DNA of 64,000 bases from Nothopassalora personata (taxonomy: Eukaryota > Ascomycota > Dothideomycetes > Mycosphaerellales > Mycosphaerellaceae), in NCBI GenBank assembly GCA_033816765.1, contig CM066293.1, forward strand, positions 1,302,001-1,366,000, in the 5' to 3' direction. The position numbers and the translations under genes were made by a program. Numbering within the stretch: position 1 is the stretch's first letter; each line of letters begins with the position of its first letter. This document shows positions 45,031-55,029 of the stretch, in pieces. The notes beneath the pieces were generated by a model. The model had not been told where the DNA came from. It saw only the letters and a program-made list of their open reading frames with translations, and made no database searches.

Positions 45031-46011
45031 TCACTTCTTCCCGGCCGCAGCCTTCGCCTCTTCGATCGCTTTCATCTTCTCCCGCTGCTGGCGGCTGCCA
45101 CCTAGCTTTGGCCCAGTAGCTGATGCAGCGTTCTGTGCGCCTCTAGCGGCATGTGGAGGCGCAAGTGACTTCCGCCTATTCTGCTCCTCAAGACCGGCGA
45201 GGAACTCAGCTTTAAACGCCTCGGCAGCAGCCTCATCAGTATCGATGGCGGTGGTATCTGCTGAAGGTCGATCATACATTGGCACCTGGCTCTCTTGCAT
45301 GATACGATCTACCATCGCATCGCGAGCTATAGCCGAAGGATCAATCTGGGGCTGACGCCGACGTTGCTTCTGTCGCGTGCGATCGGCGTGAGCTTGTGCG
45401 CGTCTTTGCGAATTGCTGATGCCGTGGATAGCGTCGCGATTTGTGGTGCGCAGTCCTCCCATGGGCGTCTGTGAGGTGGGGACTGATGAGTGAACGTCAG
45501 TCTCGTTGAGACTGCCAGCTGCGGGCGGTGCATCTTTTGACGTAGCTGTGGACGTGGAAGAGCGTATTTCAGCCAATTTGGAGTCTACATATGCCGTCCT
45601 ACGTTGTTAGCGTGATACTCGAAAGATATCCAGTTCGTGTTTGGGTGCAACGTACAAATGCTTGTCTTCAACTACAACCTTGCCAGTCGGCTTCATGAAG
45701 CGGTCCGTTTGGACGACGTCCGCCTCATCTTGCTTGATCGCTGGGACCGGGGCCAGTCGCAAGTCAGACTGGACTGTCGCATCTCCTGAAACGGCACTGT
45801 TTGAAAAGCTAATGCCATGCTTCTTGCCTGCAGGTCTTCTTACAACAGATGGTTGTTCTGCGACATGCTCGATTTGCCGTCCAGTGTCGGCCTCGATTGC
45901 TCCCAGGGTATCGCTTGGGGCATCCTCTTCCGCGGGTCGCTTCCTGAAGACCTTTCTACGCTTGGAAGCCCGAAAGAGCGACTCAGAAGGGACATGCGCG
46001 CCTTCAGACAT
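45031..46011 (-). CDS. TLS1: Tls1 / Hep59 (C9orf78) family splicing-associated protein
   Basis: Exon 1 (45656-46011) and exon 2 (45031-45598) are joined by a 57-nt intron (GTACGT..CGCTAAC..CGTAG), giving 307 aa. The N-terminus carries SLFRASKRRKVFRKR, and the splice junction restores the family motif DKHLTAYVDSKLAEIRS. The rest is charged and helical (RTRQKQRRRQPQ, AEAFKAEFLAGLEEQNRR). In fission yeast, Tls1 links telomere length and silencing to splicing through Brr2; the human homologue is C9orf78. It is nuclear by family. The assignment rests on the motif around the junction and the overall layout. Confidence 0.82.
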
Positions 46012-46601
46012 CTTCTAAGGCCGATTTGCCTCCTTTCGACGAGATGTGTATTGGACCTCCGGCTCGGTTCGTGGTCGTTGGAATCTTCTGGATTTCTAAT
46101 CTTGCATACTTGTGGCAGTCGCACAATCTCCAGTATGTCCTGTGTGATGGCCAAGACTCGGGGGTGGTGGCACAGCCCTGTTGACAGATAAGGGCGTTTT
46201 GGCAGGTTCGTGAGGTCTGGTATGTAGAACTAGGTGGTGGCGCGGAAGACGGCCGAATAGTGATCCGTGCCTTCCCAAACTCCTCTTCTTGTGCTTCGGA
46301 GCCGGTCATGTTCGAAATGTGCGAGAGAATCTTGATGTCGAGCTTGAGTTGCCGCGTACCGAGCTCGTAGTAGTGATTAGTAATGGTCTAGTCTTTGTGG
46401 ACAGGGCTGTAGGTTCTAGCTGTGGTCGCTGTCGGGATCCGCGTGGCCACAAAGGCGCCATGGCAAGTGTTATCACAAGGTGGGACTTTTCACGTAAGAC
46501 GGCCAGCTAAGTAGCTGCATATATGTATGTCCTGTCTCCCTTACGGCAAGCAGACGTAGCTCTCATCCTCCATCGTGGCTTTTCGCGCGACCCTCCGCAA
46601 G
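46012..46601. other. Divergent intergenic region (TLS1 / DsbA-like gene)
   Basis: This 590-base stretch should contain both promoters. A minus ORF (46004-46309) overlaps the TLS1 start and shows no motif. Confidence 0.45.
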
Positions 46602-47294
46602 ATGACCCACTTCCAGATCGATATCGTGTCAGACACCGTCTGCCCATGGTGCTATGTAGGCAAGAACAGACTCGACCTCGCGATCAAGCAACACAAACAA
46701 GCGTACCCAAACGATACCTTCACCACAAGCTGGCACCCCTTTTATCTCAACCCAGATGCGCCGAAAGACATCGACAAGCAGGCATACTATGAGAGCAAGG
46801 TCGGGCCGCAAAGGACCAAGGTCATGCAAGAACACCTCGCGCGACTAGGAAAGCAAGTAGGCATCAACTTTGCCTTCGGAGGAAAGACTGGGAATACCCG
46901 CGACAGCCATCGATTGATCCAGCTCGGAAAGACGAAAGGCGAGCAAGTGGAGACCAAGGTGGTCGAGAGCTTATTTAACGCATACTTTGAGCTGGAGGAG
47001 AACATCACCGATCGTGAGGTATTGATCGCGCGTGGTGTCAAAGCCGGTCTGCCTGAGCAAGAGGTCAGAGACTGGATTGAGCAGGAGAAGGGCGGCGACG
47101 AGGTTGACAAGGACGTGTCCATGGCCAAGCGAAACTTCATCAGTGGTGTGCCCAACTTCACCATCAACGGAAAGTACGAAGTCCAAGGCGCTGAGGAACC
47201 GTCTGCATTCTTGCAAGTCTTCTCGGAGATCAAAGACACGTTCGGAGAGAGCACGAATGCCCGCATCCAAGCTGGCGGGGGCAACACATGCTAG
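46602..47294 (+). CDS. DsbA-like thioredoxin-fold oxidoreductase (FrnE type)
   Basis: A single exon of 230 aa runs from the ATG at 46602; the frame is open further upstream, but the next start-like codon is a GTG. The N-terminus reads MTHFQIDIVSDTVCPWCYVG, with the redox motif C14-P-W-C17 of the DSBA/FrnE family. A helical insertion follows (SHRLIQLGKTKG, VVESLFNAYFELEENITDRE), and the thioredoxin fold closes with the cis-Pro loop GVPNFTINGKYEVQGAEEP. Such proteins act as cytosolic thiol-disulfide oxidoreductases or glutathione-dependent isomerases. The substrate is not known and there is no signal peptide. Confidence 0.92.
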   Translation: MTHFQIDIVSDTVCPWCYVGKNRLDLAIKQHKQAYPNDTFTTSWHPFYLNPDAPKDIDKQAYYESKVGPQRTKVMQEHLARLGKQVGINFAFGGKTGNTRDSHRLIQLGKTKGEQVETKVVESLFNAYFELEENITDREVLIARGVKAGLPEQEVRDWIEQEKGGDEVDKDVSMAKRNFISGVPNFTINGKYEVQGAEEPSAFLQVFSEIKDTFGESTNARIQAGGGNTC

Positions 47295-47600
47295 GCCTGC
47301 ATTGAACAGTACAGATGGGATAGTTGTCGCTGGCACCAGCAAGCGATGAGATACCAGAGATTGATTTAGGAAGTTGGGTTGCAACTATGAGCGATGCCAC
47401 AGAAGAGATGGTATATCTTGTGGAAGGGAGGCACGAAGGATACTTGGGCGAAGTCGGAAGTTTGTACCGTTCTGACAGACCTGACGAAGTTTTAGCGAGG
47501 AACTTCGTCTTCACATATCTAGTATACACAACCGAATCTCACAACATCTTTGCACCAAATCATCCCTTCAGCAAATGCTTCCAAATACAGGCAACGCACA
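47295..47600. other. Short intergenic region before DPH7
   Basis: 306 bases. An ORF (47324-47638) runs through it and overlaps the DPH7 start in another frame, but has no recognisable motif. Confidence 0.4.
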
Positions 47601-49078
47601 ATGACGGCAATCGGCTCCATCGCCTCGCTTACGCTTGACCTCCCACCAAGCTGCATACAATTCTCTCCACGACATCCAGGCTTCTTCGTAGTCGGCACAT
47701 ACTATCTCCACGGCAAGGAGCAACAAGGCGATCTAGCCACAAAAAGCACTCAACCTCCCTCCGGCGCATCCGGCGATAACGATGGGAGCCCCTCTGACAA
47801 CACTACCGAGTCATCTCCCGCACAAGCACAAGCACAGAAGAGAACAGGCAGCTTGCTACTCTTCAAGCTAGAAAACGACCAGATGTAGGTAAGATCCATC
47901 CGCTCCACAGCAATTGCCCCATCTGGTCTGACATGCCCGTTCCACAGCACGCGGCTCTCATCAACAGCCACGGACTTTGCGATCCTCGACATCCAGTGGG
48001 CCGTACGTTCCGATACCTTGGGAGATCTCCTCGCAGTTGCGACATCGACAGGGTTGCTCGCATTCTACCAGCTCCGGACAGCCGCTGATACCACAGAGCT
48101 GGTCTCGTTCAGCGTGCATGCTATTACGCAGCCAGAGATTCTGGTCCTGTCGCTCACATGGCATCCTTCCCACCCACATGTCCTTGGATTCACTCTTTCC
48201 GACGGGAGCGTACAGCTCTGCGAATGCGATAGCAAGCAAGGCGAGCTCTGGGCCCAGAATGCCGTGCTTCGCACAACGGAGATCCACAGCCATGAGCTCG
48301 AGGCCTGGACTCTAGCTTTCGCACCCGGCGAAGCAGAGGTCGTGAAGGTCGTGTCTGGTGGCGACGATGTTGCGCTGCAGTGCTCCCACATCGGCGATAC
48401 TGACACGCAAGAACCCGCGGCACTTCTCTGGCGAGACCGCAAACTCCACGAGGCTGGCGTGACTGCCATCCTCCCTGTTTCCGAGAGTCTTATCGTGACG
48501 GGCAGCTATGACGATTACATTAGATTGATATCCACTCCCTCCGTCGGTCGGCGTCAAGTCCTCGCGGAAATGAACCTCGGTGGTGGAGTCTGGAGGTTGA
48601 AAGTCTTACAGAGGAGTAGTACTGCAGGCGTAGGCGAAGCCGAAGACACAAAAGGCGTGAAGGGCGTGGCTGATCCTCATGATCCTGCTCAGGCATCCTC
48701 ATCCTACAGCTCAGCCTTATCAGCAGTACCTACAAAGTTCGTACCATCCCTCTCCATTCAGCTTCTGATCCTTCCAGAAGCGGACATGCAGCACATGCCA
48801 GACCCGCCATGCTCTCACACCACAAATGACGCAAGCTGACATGATGTTCACTGCACAGCATCGTCCTACTGTGCAGCTGCATGCACGCCGGGACCCGTAT
48901 CGTAAAGCTCGTACGAGGAAGTGATGGCGTGTGGAGTTTTGAGAGACTGGCCAAGTTTGAGGAGCATGGGAGTATGAATTATGGGAGTGATGTGCAGTGT
49001 GGGACGAGACTGGTGGTAAGTACGAGCTTTTATGACAAGCTGATGTGTCTGTGGAGGATTGGGGAGGATGTGATGTGA
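47601..49078 (+). CDS. DPH7: Diphthine methylesterase, WD40 protein (Dph7/Rrt2)
   Basis: Exon 1 (47601-47884) starts MTAIGSIASLTLDLPPSCIQ. A 63-nt intron (GTAGGT..CTGAC..CCACAG, 47885-47947) removes an in-frame TAG and leads to TRLSSTATDFAILDIQWAVR. WD40 repeats follow: LLAVATSTGLLAFYQL, LSLTWHPSHPHVLGFTLSDG, VVSGGDDVALQ and ILPVSESLIVTGSYDDYIRL. A second intron, probably about 48737-48858 (acceptor CTGCACAG certain, donor uncertain), joins to VLLCSCMHAGTRIVKL and ends NYGSDVQCGTRLVVSTSFYD with KLMCLWRI. In yeast, Dph7 removes a methyl group from diphthine in the pathway that modifies His of elongation factor 2. The GGDD, HEAGVT, GSYDD and CMHAG motifs support the assignment. Confidence 0.83.
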
Positions 49079-49540
49079 TGGTATCTCCGCCCCAAAGATA
49101 GCGTCGATAATGTAGGTCTTGGTAGATAGTCTGACGCAGATGCTGTCGAAGCACCTTGTACGAAAGCTGTCCCCTCGGCCGTCAAGCGCAAAAGACGACA
49201 ATCAAAGTGCAACAATCTCAAAGCAACGTTCCTGTCTTTGCCGTCAAGATGGTATATCCCCGAAAAAATGCCCACCAAAATTCCGTATTGCTCACAGTAT
49301 TGCTCACATATCATGCCAGCAATGCTACAATGCCGTCATGTCACCGCTCAACTATGTGTTTCATCAAATACAATTTCGTAGCTACAGACTCACGCGTGAT
49401 GAGTTGCAGCATGTATATGCAGCCATGCATGCTTCGATCCATGCTTGTGGCTGCGAAGCCGTTGAGTGCGGGATCGGCATCCACCAAGGTTAATGCTCGT
49501 GCTGGGAACAGCTTCTCGAATATCATGCCTGTACGTTCCA
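49079..49540. other. Convergent intergenic spacer
   Basis: 462 bases between the stop codons of DPH7 and the lipocalin-like gene; only short chance ORFs are present. Confidence 0.45.
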
Positions 49541-50542
49541 TCAAGGCTCGCCGGGACCGCTGACTTTGATTTGCGGTGTCGGAGGAGGTGGGATGCCATT
49601 GCTGTTGTCTCGTGCTCGACGCCATTTGAGGACTGGTATGCGCTTGTCGCTCTGTAGTGCTGTCAGTATAGGACGGTGACCGTGGAGATGTGTTGAAAAG
49701 TTTACCTTGACCTCTGTTGGCTCTTCACTGCCCAGCACTAGAACTTGACCGTCTTCCTCGAAGCGGTGTGTTCTGATCTGGATATCGCCTATCCAGCCAG
49801 GCAAGCTACAGCATTGGAATGTATGCCTTAAAATTTCTTCTCGGCCAGGACCTTCGTTGCTAATGTAGTATGGTCCGCAGTATGCGAAGCATCGCTTACC
49901 GGCTTCGGCCCATTGTGGCTCTTCTCCTTCTCCGCGCTTGAAGCTCTGTTGGCCGGGTATGAGCATTTGAGCGGACATGTAGCCATCTGGCGTGTACATG
50001 ATGAATCCGGTAACGTTCTTGGTCATTGGAAATGTCGGTCGTTGTACGGGCGATTCTCGGGTTGGATAGGCGATGTATGATTCCAGCGTCCACGCTCCGA
50101 CTAGTCTTTCCTTCAACGACGGGTCGGGCGGTGGTGTTATACATTGCTCCATCGTATACAGTCCTTCGTTGAGATCATCGTAGTTTGTGCCTGTCCTAGC
50201 ACTGTCTTCCAGCTCAATGCTCGGCACAGGACATGATGCTATGCGCCGTGGCTTTTCGAATGTCGACCACGAGGTGTTTGACATCTTGTTGAAGTGACCA
50301 TTGGTCAAACCAGGCTTCCTGTAGGGTTCCGGCTTGAACGAGTGTCTTTCTGGCGAAGGCGATCTAATTGGAACCGAAGAGAAGCTGAGCTTCATCGGCG
50401 AGACAATGACTCGATCTGGCGAAAAGACCTCGACAGGCGACGGTTCCCTCGTCCTGCTTGTCGAGCGAGAGCGCGACCTGCGTCCAGGGAATGCTTTGGG
50501 GACCTGGAGGTACTGCGTCTGGGGCATAGTGGCTACCAACAT
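49541..50542 (-). CDS. Lipocalin-like domain protein with disordered N-terminus
   Basis: Exons 49706-50542 and 49541-49651 are joined by a 54-nt intron (GTAAAC..CTGAC..CTACAG), giving 315 aa from the ATG at 50542 (50527 is an alternative). The N-terminal half is Ser/Arg/Pro-rich (RSRSRSTSRTREPSPVEVFS) and disordered. The second half is a lipocalin-like domain: LKERLVGAWTLESYIAYPTR, NVTGFIMYTPDGYMSAQMLI, CFAYCGPYYI, TFQCCSLPGWIGDIQIRTHR and, after the intron, VLKWRRA. Standalone versions of this domain in fungi often occur near secondary-metabolism genes, but nothing around here supports that. Ligand and function are unknown. The intron is a multiple of three without stops, so retention would insert 18 residues. 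Confidence 0.82.
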   Translation of the reverse strand: MLVATMPQTQYLQVPKAFPGRRSRSRSTSRTREPSPVEVFSPDRVIVSPMKLSFSSVPIRSPSPERHSFKPEPYRKPGLTNGHFNKMSNTSWSTFEKPRRIASCPVPSIELEDSARTGTNYDDLNEGLYTMEQCITPPPDPSLKERLVGAWTLESYIAYPTRESPVQRPTFPMTKNVTGFIMYTPDGYMSAQMLIPGQQSFKRGEGEEPQWAEAGKRCFAYCGPYYISNEGPGREEILRHTFQCCSLPGWIGDIQIRTHRFEEDGQVLVLGSEEPTEVKVNFSTHLHGHRPILTALQSDKRIPVLKWRRARDNSNGIPPPPTPQIKVSGPGEP

Positions 50543-52390
50543 TGGAGCGGTCGTGGAGCGTCGACAGCGGTTGCAAGAGGAGCAAGTACGACAATCATAG
50601 ACGAGACAGCAGACTCGGCTGGGGCGGCGACGCTTCGGCACATGGTGATGGCTGAGGGAAGGGCGGCAGGTTGATGATAGTATGTATGACGGGTGGCAGG
50701 CCTGGGTCCAGCCTCCAGGACGGTCAGCCGTGGTCGCTGCTACAGCGGGTCTGAGTTGGCGAGGTCTCAGCTCGTGCTTCTGGCACTGACTGGCAGGATG
50801 ATGAGGTCGTCGAGCTGCGCGCTAAGCACCGGGTGGGGCTTAAAGCAGCCGGGAGCCGCATTGAAGCAACAAAAGTCCGATGGACATGGCGCAAGGCCAC
50901 TGCCGTTTTGGGCGTTGATCTATTGATTCTGCACGAGGTTACAGTACCCGCTGCCTCAGCGCCGCCTCGCTGCTGACCATTCTTCCGGCTTGGCCGTTGT
51001 TCATCAATCTCCTGCGCCAGAGACACCCCATCGGCATCGTCATGATACATGATTGCGATATCAGTGCGCGAGGGCATGCTGTGCGCTGCGCTGCAGTCAC
51101 GCATGATGATGCGCTGCAGCTGTGCGTGAAATCATCATCAGGGAGTGTGGCATAGAGAAGTCGCATGTTTCCCGTATGCATCCCTAGTCGACTTCTAAAA
51201 GTAATCTCGGATCTGACGCGCATTTAAACGCAAGGTCGTTGACGTGAGCTTGTTTTCCGCGCAGCAGTCAACTGATATCAGATGATTGCTGAGCAGAAGG
51301 TGCCTGGAAAGGAATCATGGGTTGTCTGACTGCGCCGGAGTCGGCCCCAGGATACGAGGCGAGACGAGCAGCTTCTGATGTCGCTAGGGCTGGACTGAGT
51401 CGCAGACAGTGTGATGGTGGTGTTGATGACGGCGATTGAGTTATTCCTCTAGTTCTACTGGACCCCAGTCGCTCTCCTCGCCATACACTCGCGAGTCGCG
51501 ATACCCGTCGTTTCACGTGCGGAGAGTCCGGTGGCAAGCAGTGCGTGGATATCGAAGATGAACACTCCCCATCTTCCACCTGCGTTGACAAGCGCTTAGC
51601 ATCGGAATCGCTGCCATACTCAGCATTGGCGCGACACCATTCCTCGGAAAGGCGAGATGGTGATGAAGAGATTGCAACATCGGCATGTCTTGGCTGAGGT
51701 ATCGTCATCTTGTCATCGTAATAAGACGTTTTCAACGTTTTGAACCAGCTGCTCGGCACAACACGGAAGGTTTCTTCGAGCTCTGCTGCGGGGCACGATG
51801 GGAAGAGCTGTTGCTTCCTCATCAAAAATCACTTCTCAGAAGCATTTTACTTCCGCTCTCCTGCAACTCACAAAACTGCTCAAAAAGTCGAGGAAACAAA
51901 TCCTTCGACAACGACTCGACAAGCGTAACAGGCCACTCCCACGTATTTGATCCATCTGAAGCACGCTGACGAAAAGCTAGTCTGTATATCACCGATTGCG
52001 GATAGGTATGCTTACGAGCACCATCCGCGATGAGGCACACGATTCGCGTCGGCTGGGCATTGTCCAATGGCGATCAAGTCAGCAGGTATTTGGATACACG
52101 TCTGAAAGCATAGCCGGTGTTCATCTTCGACAACGCCTCGACCACAGCTTCCACCCTTGGCTGGCGGCGTTGCTGTGGTGTCTGAAGTTCACAGCAGTTC
52201 GCGAGGTGAAACGATGGTTTCGACCTCAAAGCATCGACCATCTCCACCACGAACCTATGGTCATTGCAGATCAATGAGTGTTTGTGAGAGATGTTCGGAT
52301 CTGCTGCCGGGAAGCACTTCGCTCTCCTCGGCGACGGATACTGCGAAGAACTTCCACTTCGTGCCACGTCCCGGCCAAGCTGAAGCTATG
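50543..52390. other. Divergent intergenic region with one doubtful ORF; THI4 5' region
   Basis: 1.85 kb between the lipocalin-like gene and the THI4 riboswitch. A minus-strand ORF from the ATG at 51822 to 51268 (184 codons) is Ser/Pro-rich (SPSSTPPSHCLRLSPALATS) without a recognisable domain; it may be an orphan gene or chance. The right part (from about 52000) is likely THI4 promoter and 5' UTR; a donor-like AG|GTATTT near 52087 could start the leader intron. Confidence 0.4.
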
Positions 52391-52475
52391 GCGAGCTCGA
52401 GAGGTGTTCTGAGATTATACGGTTGAACTTGATCTGGATAATACCAGCGCAAAGAATCATGCTCTTGCATCCTCT
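52391..52475 (+). promoter_or_regulatory. TPP (thiamine pyrophosphate) riboswitch in THI4 5' UTR intron
   Basis: The eukaryotic thi-box core is readable: GGTGTTCTGAGA (52403-52414), a short loop, then TTGAACTTGATCTGGATAAT (52423-52442) followed by ACCAGCGCAAAGAATCATGC. These match the two conserved TPP-binding elements (CUGAGA and the GAUCUGGAUAAU.CCAGCG segment). It lies about 50-130 nt upstream of the THI4 ATG and ahead of a strong 3' splice site (CACTAACGTGCGCAG, ending 52505), so it sits in a leader intron. In fungi, TPP binding alters splicing of such introns and lowers thiamine-gene expression. The exact ends of helix P1 and the donor site are uncertain. Confidence 0.93.
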
Positions 52476-52515
52476 CCGCGATGAGGGCACCACTAACGTG
52501 CGCAGACCACCTTGA

Positions 52516-53593
<1,078 letters not shown>

Positions 53594-55029
53594 AGAATGA
53601 GAGTGATGAAGCCAATTCACGAAGCAATGAACGTGAAGAGGGAAGATTGCCGCACGCTCGCTACTTCTCGAATGTATTACGAACAGCAGACCTACTGCTA
53701 TTGCTGAGTAACCGAGAATGAAAATGTTGATGGGTTTGCGCAGAATATACTTCGTGAAATGCTCCCGCGAGTCGTACATGGAGCCAAAACTAAGCTCCGA
53801 AACAGACAGTCTACAGACCATTTCTTCAATGCCACCATATCCACGGAACACCGTGCTCGCGCATATGGAGGTTGTTTCAGCAGCACAAGAGCCTTTCTAG
53901 TACACCGCATGGCTATCAAGAGGACGCAATGACAGCCAGCAGTGAGGATCCGGGCCCGACGTCAGCCATCTGGCACATGCATGATATACAGCTAGCGATT
54001 GACACTGCCCTCCGATGCAGAGAAGCGCCATCGTATGCGTATACCCAAGGGAATATAGCATCGGACGGACCATGGCAAAGCTACTTTGTGCTGCGAGATA
54101 CTTTCCATGTCAGAGCCATTCCTTGAACAGTGACGCATCCAGCGTAGAGCAAAACAGCCCATATCTCAAGGCGCACCCAGTCTGATTGCAGAACTCATCG
54201 AATGTCGCCGGATTCAACAATCAGGTATTGACATCACGCCTGTAGCGCTGCATCAAGAGCAAAGCACGTAGCAATCTCCCCGAGACACACCGGATGGACT
54301 GAACAAGAAGGCCGGATAGGACTTTGGGGCATGACGTTGGAACAGTGTCAACGCGCCCTAGGGCACTCACTCTCCATCTGAGGTCCATCTTTTCTGTCGT
54401 ACAGTCAATCATCAGAAGCGGAGCAAGCAGCAATCACTTCGGGACGCGTTCTGTGGCTTCATGGCAAGAACGTGGAAAGTGATGCCACCAGCTTGAACGG
54501 GAGGGCCTCGGGGAGAAAAGGCCAGATGTGGATGTAACGCAAGAGTCGCTCTCTGCGCAACGCCCATTCCATCACTTGATACCTCCAGCAACACTTCGAG
54601 AGCGAAGTCGTCCACGATTACTTCAAAGATATGGCCTGTCTGCTCGTGGCAAGAAGCTCCATGAGCAACCATCCCGCCTCAAATTTAAAGGAACATCTTT
54701 AAGCAATGAGGCCTTCCGGGGCGAATGCAACGCAACGAGCACGTCTTTCCATCCGACGCTCGTCTCTGCACATCCCCATCGTCACACCAGAAGCAAAGCG
54801 AGCACCATTCACATCGAGACTCGAGCGATTTCCTCATCTCAAGAATCCTCGTAATTCATTCTCTAAGCCATCATAAACCATAAAATAGTCGTGGCTTGGC
54901 GCTAAAAGTACACAGAAATCATCCTCCAAGCCATCACGTGTCAGCCATGAAACGCCTCAAGCGCTTCGTGCAATCCATCGCTCCAACATCAAACGCAATG
55001 CCTCTCGGCCATAGAGCGCGTCGAGCGCC
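53594..55029. other. Convergent intergenic region (THI4 / VID27)
   Basis: 1.4 kb with no supported gene; only short chance ORFs on both strands. Confidence 0.45.

Noticed and set aside
46575..46601. N-terminal extension of the DsbA-like protein
   Set aside because: The upstream start is GTG; the first ATG (46602) directly precedes the conserved thioredoxin strand.
50543..50641. Extra Cys-rich N-terminus on the lipocalin-like protein
   Set aside because: It would need a GTG start; the first in-frame ATG is at 50542.
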